Shown here in pieces: positions 34,084-41,288 of a stretch of DNA of 45,959 nt. This DNA is from a virus, in the IMG/VR virus record IMGVR_UViG_3300034198_004611, positions 1-45,959 of that record. The stretch is one strand, 5' to 3'. Under the pieces are notes generated by a model. It ran no database searches. It was given only the letters and a program-made list of their open reading frames with translations, and had not been told where the DNA came from. Position 1 is the first letter of the stretch. Every line of letters begins with the position of its first letter. The position numbers and the translations under genes are program-made.

Positions 34084-34104
34084 ATTTTAAACCCAAAGAT
34101 AAGC
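34084..34104 (-). promoter_or_regulatory. TATCTTTG promoter-like motif, near-copy of the loop at 22241-22261
   Basis: On the minus strand CTTATCTTTGGGTTTAAAAT lies 8 nt upstream of the ATG at 34076. Over 21 nt it differs at only two positions from the loop sequence at 22241-22261 on the plus strand. Both contain TAYCTTTG, fitting the Bacteroidota -7 element, followed by GGGTTTAAA. No good -33 TTG is seen. A small inverted repeat (TGTCCTGAGAGGATA) lies just upstream. Promoter function is inferred. Confidence 0.5.
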
Positions 34105-34141
34105 TATCCTCTCAGGACATAAAAATCAGACTGGCTAAAAT

Positions 34142-34960
34142 TTAATTAGCACTTGACATGTCTTCGTTTGCAGACATGATAGCAGCACCTTCTTCAGAAA
34201 CTGTAGTGTCTACCATTGGAACATCAGCCAATGTTGTATCTACTGGCTCTGTACTTTTTACAGCACTCGCTGCAACTGGTACAAAAGGAAACAATGATAC
34301 ATTCTCACGACGTACATACTCTAACTTACCTTTGCCTTCCCCACGTACAACACGCTTAGGGAACATAAAGATATTGTTAGGTACTACTTGGTGCAATGGA
34401 TATGCTTCTATAAGTTGTAAATCAATGAAACCTTCTTCGTTTGGTACTACATTGTACACAGACGATACTAAAGGAAGTAAAGATTCTTTACCAAAAGTTG
34501 CAGCACCTTGCTCAAGTACTGATAATTTTGGAGTGCCATCTTCCTCTGTAGTACAAGTAGCAAATAAGTCTACTTTACCAGCTCTTTTTGGAGAAATAGC
34601 AGCTAAGATTAAATCTGGATTTGCACCCCAGTTTTGCTTCTGAGTCCAATCAGCACTGTTCATAATGTCAATACCGTTTGAAGTATCTCCAGGGTATGTA
34701 AGTACTTTACGTTTCAATGGCTGACCAGCATCATCATTTTGAATTACTCCATTTTTAACTACGTCTTCTTGTGTAACTGTAGCTTTTACGAAGTCTAAGT
34801 TATACTTTGAAACTAAAGCTACAGAAGGGTATATACTACCATCTTTCCACACTCTAATACCCATGAACGTAGGTTCTGGATTTCTTTGCTTTTTCTCAAC
34901 CGATTTAGTTGCTCTTGCTGCGATCTCTGTCGCTCCGATGTTTGTTAAAAACTCTAACAT
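34142..34960 (-). CDS. Unknown early protein with C-terminal LADVPMVD motif
   Basis: 272 residues. Residues 1-230 are globular with a mixed pattern (PTFMGIRVWKDGSIYPSVAL, PDLILAAISPKRAGKVDLFA, SLLPLVSSVYNVVPNEEGFIDL). The last 40 are acidic and disordered, with DTTLADVPMVD at 241-251. The same short motif occurs twice in the 1760-residue virion protein of this window. The gene lies between the Sak4-like ATPase and another protein with a disordered tail, so it probably belongs to the recombination/replication set. No family was recognised. It begins behind AAATTTTAAAACACAG, with no Shine-Dalgarno sequence. Confidence 0.75.
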   Translation of the reverse strand: MLEFLTNIGATEIAARATKSVEKKQRNPEPTFMGIRVWKDGSIYPSVALVSKYNLDFVKATVTQEDVVKNGVIQNDDAGQPLKRKVLTYPGDTSNGIDIMNSADWTQKQNWGANPDLILAAISPKRAGKVDLFATCTTEEDGTPKLSVLEQGAATFGKESLLPLVSSVYNVVPNEEGFIDLQLIEAYPLHQVVPNNIFMFPKRVVRGEGKGKLEYVRRENVSLFPFVPVAASAVKSTEPVDTTLADVPMVDTTVSEEGAAIMSANEDMSSAN

Positions 34961-34985
34961 GTTTCTACTGTGTTTTAAAATTTAA

Positions 34986-35666
34986 TTAATTTCCGTAATA
35001 TTCCTTAGCTTTTTGAAATACTACCGCAAGGTCATTAGGGATATACAAATCCTCAAACATTTCTTGTGGGCTTTTTGCTGGAATAGTGATACCATTTATC
35101 AACGTTCGATTGGTTACGAAATTGTAAGTAGGTCTACTTTCCTTGTCAAAAGACACTGATGTGTAAAGAGCAATTGACACTACAGATTGAGGGCTGTATT
35201 GGTCATCTACCATTTTACCAACGGTCTTAATTTTCTTAGCAATAACAACACTGTTAGAGACTTCATTCTCTTCGTGCATCATAATTGCTATGTTTAGGTC
35301 GTTTCTCATTACTTTTGCTTTCGCCAAGATTGACTGAAATGCTTTAGCAATTTGAGTAAACTTACCATAACCTGTTTCTTGTACTTTATCAAAGTACATG
35401 TCCGTCATTACAAAGTTTGCGTCATCTATGATCACATTTTTGATATGCGGTGCTTTCTCGATTTGATCAAGTACACCAAGAATAGTTCCGGAGGTTGCAC
35501 TCTCGTACTTGTTCTTGTTTTCTAAAGAATAAGCAGCACTAGAACCTTTGAAAGGTAGTGGCTTACCCGCACAATTAATAATGTACGTTTCTTTTGGGTT
35601 TAAGTTTCTTAAAGAGGTACTTTTACCAGTACCGCTCTCACCTACGATCATAACTACGTTAGCCAT
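34986..35666 (-). CDS. Sak4-like RecA-fold ATPase
   Basis: 226 residues. Walker A GESGTGKS (9-16) lies at the N-terminus, Walker B NVIIDDAN (77-84) in the middle, and HEENEVSNSVVIAKKIKTVG follows. The single RecA-like core without extra domains is the form of the phage Sak4/AAA_24 group, which works with single-stranded DNA-binding proteins to promote annealing and recombination, and is common in crAss-like phages. It overlaps the DnaB-like helicase gene by 8 nt. The ATPase fold is sure; the Sak4 subgroup is judged from length, motif layout and context. Confidence 0.8.
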   Translation of the reverse strand: MANVVMIVGESGTGKSTSLRNLNPKETYIINCAGKPLPFKGSSAAYSLENKNKYESATSGTILGVLDQIEKAPHIKNVIIDDANFVMTDMYFDKVQETGYGKFTQIAKAFQSILAKAKVMRNDLNIAIMMHEENEVSNSVVIAKKIKTVGKMVDDQYSPQSVVSIALYTSVSFDKESRPTYNFVTNRTLINGITIPAKSPQEMFEDLYIPNDLAVVFQKAKEYYGN

Positions 35667-36876
35667 TTTGTTTTGTTTGTTTTAATTGTTCGTAAATTAC
35701 AGATAACCTAGCGGCTTCTGCGTACCAAGGGTACTCGCTTCCTATTTCTGTCGGAAAATCATAAAACACATTGCCAATTGGATTCATAAACAAAGGAAAG
35801 TCTAGACCAACTGCGCCGTCTCTGTTTTTAATTAAGTAATTAAGAAGAAAGAAATCTCCTAAACCACCGTTTAAAACAGAACTAGTGTTAATCATCCTGT
35901 ACTCTGATACGTCAAATTGAAAAGGTTTTACTAAGCCAAAAACTAAATCAGCATCTCTAAAAGTATACTTACTGTCACCGAAATCTAGTCTTGTAGGAGT
36001 AATTAAACCTTCTGCGTCTTTACTACCTCTACGAGCTACAGACTCACGTTTAGTACTTAACAAATCAGTACTGAACTGTTGTATGAATACTGGAGAAGTC
36101 TCAAACAGATTTCTAAGTACTACAGCTTCCTTACTCATTCTGTCTATTGTACCTTTTAGCGTAAGATTAGATTCCTCGTCAAGCAATGAAAGATGGTCTA
36201 CTACTAAAAGAGTGATAGGTACTTCCATTGTAGGCGTAAATCCAATTACTTTGCCTTTTCTGTTTTTCTTCTTGTCAGCTTCTGTAACAGGTGCTCTATC
36301 AACAGTACCGTAAGCACTGTAGTAATCTACCATTGTGTTAAAGATAGCAGTTGGATGAGTACTCTTGTCAATAATAGCGATGTCAGCTAACATTGTGTAT
36401 ACAAAGTTGTAACCTTCTTTTACCAATTCTAATTGTTCTGGAGTCATCTTAAGACTAGGTATTTTACCTAGCATTAAATCCATAGGAAGTTCTACATTGT
36501 GTTTAAGCTTAATGTAAAACGAAACCCATTTAGCAATTTTCTTAGTTCTTGAAACCTCTAGAGAATAATAGAAAACTTTAAAAGGTCTGTTTTCTTTCTT
36601 AGCACTAAGCCATCCGCATAGTACAAAGTAGAAGTCAGTAAAAGTTGTTTTACCAATGTTAGAATCTGCACCCACTAAATAATAAGTAGCTTTCTGAATA
36701 CCGTTAGTAACTGCGTCAACCTCAGGTAATCCTGTAAGAAGACCAGAGTTAACACCCAGGAGGCCTTGGTGGACTTGGGATATAAAGTGGTTTTTCGGGA
36801 GTGTTTCCCACGTCTCCCAGTTGAGGGAGGTCGGAGAGTCTAATTCTACCAAAGGAATTGCGTGATTTCTTGACAT
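35659..36876 (-). CDS. DnaB-like replicative helicase
   Basis: 405 residues, a RecA-like helicase without the DnaB N-terminal domain. TGLPEVDAVTNGIQKATYYL (48-67) matches the G(L/F)xxLDxxxxGxxxGxL entry of DnaB/RadA proteins. Walker A is the variant GADSNIGKTT (69-78). FYYSLEVSRTKKIAKWVSF matches the SLEMS-like H1a segment, and ITLLVVDHLSLLD is Walker B. QQFSTDLLSTKRES and LDFGDSKYTFRDADLVFGLV match the later arginine-finger/H4 region. It would unwind the fork ahead of the family A polymerase and recruit the primase. The start is uncertain: the first 128 nt overlap the end of the upstream gene in another frame, but no internal methionine fits before the core. Confidence 0.85.
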   Translation of the reverse strand: MSRNHAIPLVELDSPTSLNWETWETLPKNHFISQVHQGLLGVNSGLLTGLPEVDAVTNGIQKATYYLVGADSNIGKTTFTDFYFVLCGWLSAKKENRPFKVFYYSLEVSRTKKIAKWVSFYIKLKHNVELPMDLMLGKIPSLKMTPEQLELVKEGYNFVYTMLADIAIIDKSTHPTAIFNTMVDYYSAYGTVDRAPVTEADKKKNRKGKVIGFTPTMEVPITLLVVDHLSLLDEESNLTLKGTIDRMSKEAVVLRNLFETSPVFIQQFSTDLLSTKRESVARRGSKDAEGLITPTRLDFGDSKYTFRDADLVFGLVKPFQFDVSEYRMINTSSVLNGGLGDFFLLNYLIKNRDGAVGLDFPLFMNPIGNVFYDFPTEIGSEYPWYAEAARLSVIYEQLKQTKQNG

Positions 36877-37384
36877 TATTTGTTTCGTTGTTTAAGTGTT
36901 GCTTAATATTACCTTTTGAATGTTCTAAAAGTAGTCTGTCGTAGTCAGTCCGCCATTCTCCGCTACTCATGTAGTTGCCAATAGCTTTCTTCATTCTGAC
37001 TGTGTTCTTGTAATACAAAGTTACAGTTAATTTTAAAATGTCGTATTGATAACCTTCAGAAATTGCTTTTTTAAATGCTTTTAAACCTTCTTCAGAGTAC
37101 TTATTGATTGAGTAAGGATCTCCTGATGGGCCAAAGCATCTGTCAGGAATGTTACATTCAACAATAAAGTTTTGATACCCTCTAGTCCAATCACCTGCAG
37201 TACTTGTTTTTGCTAAAGCTATTGAAGTTGCCGGCGGAGGTGGAGGAGGAACATCTGTTTTAAAAGGAACTATTGTAGTCACTTGTAATTGTTTGTGAGC
37301 TTTAGGTGTAAAGATTGGTTTGCCTTTGTGAAAAGTTATAAACTGTTCTTTTACTAACCAGCTCATGATTTCATGAAACTCCAT
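36749..37384 (-). CDS. Winged-helix-like protein, candidate helicase loader/replication organiser
   Basis: 211 residues. Residues 1-40 (MEFHEIMSWLVKEQFITFHK followed by GKPIFTPKAHKQL) look like a small winged-helix unit. A proline-rich linker (PPPPPPATS) follows, then a helical domain with YNKYS/YKNTVRMKKAIGNYM-type helices and a basic tail ending RPPGC. This order, and placement between an SF2 helicase and the DnaB-like helicase, resembles phage replisome organisers or helicase loaders, but no family signature is certain. It overlaps the SF2 gene by 14 nt and, unusually, the DnaB-like gene by 128 nt. The overlap and the odd Pro-rich C-terminus leave some doubt about where the real stop-to-start junction functions. 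Confidence 0.65.
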   Translation of the reverse strand: MEFHEIMSWLVKEQFITFHKGKPIFTPKAHKQLQVTTIVPFKTDVPPPPPPATSIALAKTSTAGDWTRGYQNFIVECNIPDRCFGPSGDPYSINKYSEEGLKAFKKAISEGYQYDILKLTVTLYYKNTVRMKKAIGNYMSSGEWRTDYDRLLLEHSKGNIKQHLNNETNNVKKSRNSFGRIRLSDLPQLGDVGNTPEKPLYIPSPPRPPGC

Positions 37385-38606
37385 TCTCTTGTGCGTTTAA
37401 AGGTTGAATAGGAACTATATACTGTTTGATTCTACTGGTTTCAAAATCTGCAATAGCAGTATTAAACCATCTTTCTTCAGCAGTGTTAATAGTTACTACA
37501 ATAATAATCTGAGCTTTGTGGTCCATCTTGTCATACCTAACACGAACTAATCTGCCGATACGTTGAATTAAGTTTCTATCTACAGAATCAATCTGAGCTA
37601 TAATACCTAAGTCAGGTTCTGTAAGATTTTTACCCTCGTTTAAAGCTTTAACAGCTACTAGCAAATCACTTGACTTACTCTGGAAGTTGTCAAGCCCTTC
37701 TCTAGTACTTTCAGAATGATAGACAGCTTTTCCACCAATTCTATTTGCTTGTTCAATAGAGCCCGCAAATACAAGTGTTCTAGTACCAGGGACATGTAAT
37801 CTTCTTAATACTTCTAAAACCACTCTAAGTTTAGAAGGTAAAGAAGAAAGAAACTGTACTCTAGCACTAATTGCTGCAAACTTCATTGGCATTTTAGCAG
37901 CGTTTGCTTGCGCCATAAACGTAGCTCGTTGCAAGTTTTTGGTTAGGAAATCATACCTAGCTTTTTCTGTTTGTTTAAAAGGATTCTTTTTAGTCCCACC
38001 TGGAATGTTAACATTCACAGAATCTAAATAGTACTTAAGAACAGTGATTTGAAAGTCTGCAATAAGGCCTAAATCTACTGCTTGGTCTGTAGTAAGTTTA
38101 TATGAAGTAGGTAGCAAAGTTCGCATTAATTGAATACGTTCCATGCTATCTCCTTCATACACTTCCTTAGGTAGTGTAGCTGTCAAGCCTAAAGCATAAA
38201 CTCTAGGATTGGTTAGGTACACTTCTAGTTTGTTCAGATTTCCTACAGTAGTTTTATGGTACTCATCGTACAAAATAAAGTGATACTTGTTAAGTACTTC
38301 TTTAGCCAGTGCAGCGTAACAGATAATCTTTACACCTTCTAAAGAAATGCTCCACTTTTTAGCCTCTTCAGGCCAATCAGTGTCTCGCATTTCCTCAGTT
38401 GGTACTATAATTAAAGTTTGCATAACAGTTTGGTCAAGTTCTAAAAACATAGATCTTAACCTATCTACTACAGATAGTCCTATTTTAGTTTTACCTACAC
38501 CAGTAGCTAATTCTAAAGTACTTCTAACACCAGCAGCAAACACAGATTCTTCAGCTTCTTTTTGGACTCTTATTTTGTTTTCTAATGCTTCTTCTTTAGT
38601 CAACAT
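37371..38606 (-). CDS. SF2 DNA helicase (UvsW/SNF2-like)
   Basis: 411 residues. Motif I ATGVGKT (34-40), motif II DEYH (114-117), motif III GLTATLP (140-146), and motif VI QRIGRLVR near residue 345 are all visible, together with the LVFAGSIEQANRIGG motif IV region. These are the two RecA-like lobes of a superfamily 2 DNA-dependent ATPase. In phages such enzymes (T4 UvsW, crAss-like SNF2-type) remodel branched recombination and replication intermediates and help switch from origin-dependent to recombination-dependent replication. It overlaps the small gene upstream by 11 nt. The helicase call is firm; the subgroup is not. Confidence 0.85.
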   Translation of the reverse strand: MLTKEEALENKIRVQKEAEESVFAAGVRSTLELATGVGKTKIGLSVVDRLRSMFLELDQTVMQTLIIVPTEEMRDTDWPEEAKKWSISLEGVKIICYAALAKEVLNKYHFILYDEYHKTTVGNLNKLEVYLTNPRVYALGLTATLPKEVYEGDSMERIQLMRTLLPTSYKLTTDQAVDLGLIADFQITVLKYYLDSVNVNIPGGTKKNPFKQTEKARYDFLTKNLQRATFMAQANAAKMPMKFAAISARVQFLSSLPSKLRVVLEVLRRLHVPGTRTLVFAGSIEQANRIGGKAVYHSESTREGLDNFQSKSSDLLVAVKALNEGKNLTEPDLGIIAQIDSVDRNLIQRIGRLVRVRYDKMDHKAQIIIVVTINTAEERWFNTAIADFETSRIKQYIVPIQPLNAQENGVS

Positions 38607-38859
38607 ACCCGTTTTCTTTTAGGTAGGTACTAATAAGATTTAAAAGGATAGGCTCATTAAAGCGTTCATCTATTTGATACCAAGGAACTTTACCTTCTAG
38701 GCAAGTATGGTCAAACGCATTGAATTCTAAAACGCCAGCTTTGTAAGCTTTCTCAATTGCTTCCGCAATCAACTGTCTTACTTTTGTACCTTTTTGTGTT
38801 TCTGTAATTGAATCTAAAAGAGAGTTTAGTTCTTTGTCTTTTACTATTAGTGTTGTCAT
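38596..38859 (-). CDS. Small hypothetical protein between two helicase genes
   Basis: 87 residues, mostly helical at the N-terminus (LNSLLDSITETQKGTKVRQL) and ending with ILLNLISTYLKENGYVD. A central DHTCLEGKVPWYQIDERFNEP segment has one Cys and one His but no metal cluster. It overlaps the SF1 helicase gene by 4 nt (ATGA type) and the SF2 helicase by 11 nt, so it is probably co-translated. No family recognised. Confidence 0.7.
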   Translation of the reverse strand: MTTLIVKDKELNSLLDSITETQKGTKVRQLIAEAIEKAYKAGVLEFNAFDHTCLEGKVPWYQIDERFNEPILLNLISTYLKENGYVD

Positions 38860-40343
38860 ATTAAAAACAGTTTGTTTTTTGCTCTAGTCACACTGACATA
38901 CTTAATTTTGTTACGTTCTACAACATTTGAGTTTACTTCCATGTCTGTATAAACGGTAACGCAATTTGCATAAGTACTGCCTTGTGATTTGTGAGCGGTT
39001 ATTGCGTAATTGTGTTTTACATTAGCAAACCAGTCTTGAAACTGATAGTATGCTACCCATGCTTTGCTTTTCATGTAAGCTTTCTTTGCAGTAGTTGCTA
39101 AAGCAGAAACTACTTGATTGTAGTATTCTTCACTATCCTCGTGTATTATGTAAATAGTACGAGTTTGTGAATCTTCTTCTGATTTGCAAATACATTTGTA
39201 AGCTTTAAAAACGTGAGAACGTTGTGTCGAGTACTCTGCAAACGGGTCATCTATTTCACTTGCTAATTCAGTAGAAGACTTAAAGACTAACCAATTTACT
39301 TTGTACTCGATTACTTCTGATCTAAGTACTTTGAACTCTTCAGACGTTTTGTAAATTACAGGACGTAGCATGTCAGTCATTTCTACAATTGGCTTGTCCG
39401 CTACAAGGTAATCTCCAGGTACAATTTTAGGAGGCGCTACCATATTAAGACGGTATGCTCTAATAATGTTATTGTACTTTCTAGCAGTTTCATTTCTCCA
39501 TGTTACAACTTTTATAAAGTCTTGGTTGTCATCAAAAGGCTGACCAAACATAGGTAAGACTTCTTGTTTAAATTGGTCTAAGTTTATTAAGTCTATTCCA
39601 GTTTGACCATCTACAGAAGTTCCAAGGAAATCAGTAAAAGGCATAACAGAAGAAGAAATGTTACTTCTTAAGTAAGTAGCAAAACCTAAGATAGGATTCT
39701 CTTTTGCTTGTCTCATTGGGTCCCGTAGAGTGTGCACATCAAAGTCGTATTCTTTTTTAGAAGCTGGGTCAAATACAAATGACTTAGCTTTTCCAACAGG
39801 AGGAATTTGAAGTGGATCACCAATAAAGATAAGTCTAAGAGGTTCTACTTTTCTAAGAAAAGTTTGGCCATTCTTACCGTAGCAGCTAGTTGTATTACCT
39901 ACATTTTTGTCTCGTTTCTCTTTGTACGCTAAAATGTGTTTAAACAGTGCTGTGTCTAGCATAGATACTTCATCTACTAATAAAACATCTACAGCGTCTA
40001 CTTTACAAGAACTTTGATTCTTCTCAGGCTCGTAAGTAACTACACCACTGTGGTCGTTTACTTTTTGTCTAAGGCCTAAAAAAGAATGTATAGTTCCGTA
40101 ATAAAGTTTGTCTGCATTGATGCTATTTTGTCGAAGTACTTTTACTGCTTTGTGAGTTGGTGCTGTAATACCAAACTCAATTGATGAATGATTCTTTAAA
40201 CAGAAATCTACCAAAGAAGTTATTAAATAACTCTTCCCAGTGCCGGCGTACCCTTCTAGGATACTATAGTGTTTGGAAGTTGGCTGTAAGATAAAAGCTA
40301 AAAGGTCATCAAAAATCTGTTGCTGTGTTGTACTTAAGTTCAT
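38856..40343 (-). CDS. SF1B helicase, RecD2/Dda-like
   Basis: 495 residues. Motif I EGYAGTGKS (30-38), motif Ia ITAPTHKAVKVL (59-70), motif II LLVDEVSMLD (121-130), motif III FIGDPLQIPPVG, and the C-terminal YAITAHKSQGSTY and YVSVTRAKNKLFLI (motifs V and VI) are present in order. This is the layout of RecD-like and Dda-like 5'-3' helicases with a UvrD_C2 domain. T4 Dda works in origin initiation, lesion bypass and removal of bound proteins. The enzyme is encoded with a 4-nt overlap to the unknown gene upstream. The family call is firm; its exact role at this phage's fork is inferred. Confidence 0.9.
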   Translation of the reverse strand: MNLSTTQQQIFDDLLAFILQPTSKHYSILEGYAGTGKSYLITSLVDFCLKNHSSIEFGITAPTHKAVKVLRQNSINADKLYYGTIHSFLGLRQKVNDHSGVVTYEPEKNQSSCKVDAVDVLLVDEVSMLDTALFKHILAYKEKRDKNVGNTTSCYGKNGQTFLRKVEPLRLIFIGDPLQIPPVGKAKSFVFDPASKKEYDFDVHTLRDPMRQAKENPILGFATYLRSNISSSVMPFTDFLGTSVDGQTGIDLINLDQFKQEVLPMFGQPFDDNQDFIKVVTWRNETARKYNNIIRAYRLNMVAPPKIVPGDYLVADKPIVEMTDMLRPVIYKTSEEFKVLRSEVIEYKVNWLVFKSSTELASEIDDPFAEYSTQRSHVFKAYKCICKSEEDSQTRTIYIIHEDSEEYYNQVVSALATTAKKAYMKSKAWVAYYQFQDWFANVKHNYAITAHKSQGSTYANCVTVYTDMEVNSNVVERNKIKYVSVTRAKNKLFLI

Positions 40344-40915
40344 GATGCAACTTCTTTAATTTTAGAATTTGCATAACAGTCTACAATACCTTCAGTAACA
40401 GTTAAATTAAGTGTTAATCCATTTCTTTCGGAGTTTATACTTAAAGCTGGCTCACCTTTAGTAATGTCTGCGTCTAATTCTTTTTGAAGAAACTCGAACA
40501 CTAACTTGTACTTTAAAGGATTAATAAGGTTTCCTCTAGTAGAATGGCTTACTAATCTTTGAAGTAAGGACACTGACTCACCAAATATTCTTTCTGACCC
40601 TTCTCCTTTGATAGAAGCTAAGAGTTGAATAAGCGGTGCGAGTGTTTGAAACTTGTCATTATCTACTTGACGGACAAACCAGTCTTGAGTTTGCTTAGGC
40701 AATTGCAAAAGCAAGTTCTCTGAGAAAGTAGCTAAACTGTCGCTTAGTACTTTGCTGTCTTGTTTTACCTCTTGGCTGAACACATTTGATTTAGTACCTA
40801 GATTTCTCATAGACACTTCTAATGCAGCTAGAATAAAGAGGGTGTTAATAAGTTGGAATTTTCCTTCCTTAATAACTTCTGGAGTTAGAGACTTCTCGTC
40901 TGTAAATAAACTCAT
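40340..40915 (-). CDS. Hypothetical helical protein in the replication block
   Basis: 191 residues, not recognised. It is helical and leucine-rich over residues 15-150 (LINTLFILAALEVSMRNLG, LLLQLPKQTQDWFVRQVDND), with a beta-hairpin-like C-terminus (LTLNLTVTEGIVDCYANSK). The first hydrophobic helix contains charged residues, so it is probably not a membrane segment. It sits between the DnaA-domain protein and the SF1 helicase, with a 4-nt overlap to the helicase. It may be a partner of one of these proteins; nothing specific supports that beyond location. Confidence 0.7.
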   Translation of the reverse strand: MSLFTDEKSLTPEVIKEGKFQLINTLFILAALEVSMRNLGTKSNVFSQEVKQDSKVLSDSLATFSENLLLQLPKQTQDWFVRQVDNDKFQTLAPLIQLLASIKGEGSERIFGESVSLLQRLVSHSTRGNLINPLKYKLVFEFLQKELDADITKGEPALSINSERNGLTLNLTVTEGIVDCYANSKIKEVAS

Positions 40916-40916
40916 G

Positions 40917-41288
40917 TTATCTGTTTTTGTGGTTTAAAATAAAATTATAAATCTGAAGTGTCAGCTCATCCTTAGAGTCTATTAGATCTTTAATTTGTTG
41001 GATAGAGTGTATGACAGTGGTGTGGTCTCTGTTAATCTCGTTACCTATAGATGTAAGAGTAGGCAATATGCTCCACTCTTTACAAAAGTAACAGAATAAC
41101 TGTCGCATTAAAACAAGTTCTTTTTTCCTAAACTTTCCACCTAAAGTTTCCCAAGTCATTGGATAAATTGAAGTTCCGATGTCTAGGATAAGTTTCTTGA
41201 GTCTGTTAAGTTTATCAAGTTGCGTACAGTTTTGAGTAACTGAATTTAGATAAACTCCTACGTAAATGTTTGGTATTATTTCGTCCAT
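40917..41288 (-). CDS. Stand-alone DnaA domain IV-like DNA-binding protein
   Basis: 123 residues. The C-terminal two thirds match the DNA-binding domain of the bacterial initiator DnaA: FRKKELVLMRQLFCYFCKEW (53-72) corresponds to the basic helix RxxxLVxxRQxAMYLxxE, and LTSIGNEINRDHTTVIHSIQ (78-97) contains the RDHTTVxHS signature that reads the DnaA box. The AAA+ ATPase domain is missing; the first 45 residues are a short unrelated or degenerate segment. It could bind DnaA boxes in phage or host DNA, mark a phage origin, or compete with host DnaA. It lies between the polymerase gene (13-nt overlap) and an unknown gene. The domain call is firm; the role is open. Confidence 0.85.
   Translation of the reverse strand: MDEIIPNIYVGVYLNSVTQNCTQLDKLNRLKKLILDIGTSIYPMTWETLGGKFRKKELVLMRQLFCYFCKEWSILPTLTSIGNEINRDHTTVIHSIQQIKDLIDSKDELTLQIYNFILNHKNR

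Noticed and set aside
34158-34643. Plus-strand frame of 161 codons
   Set aside because: Antisense to the 272-residue early gene; no domain, and isolated on the wrong strand.
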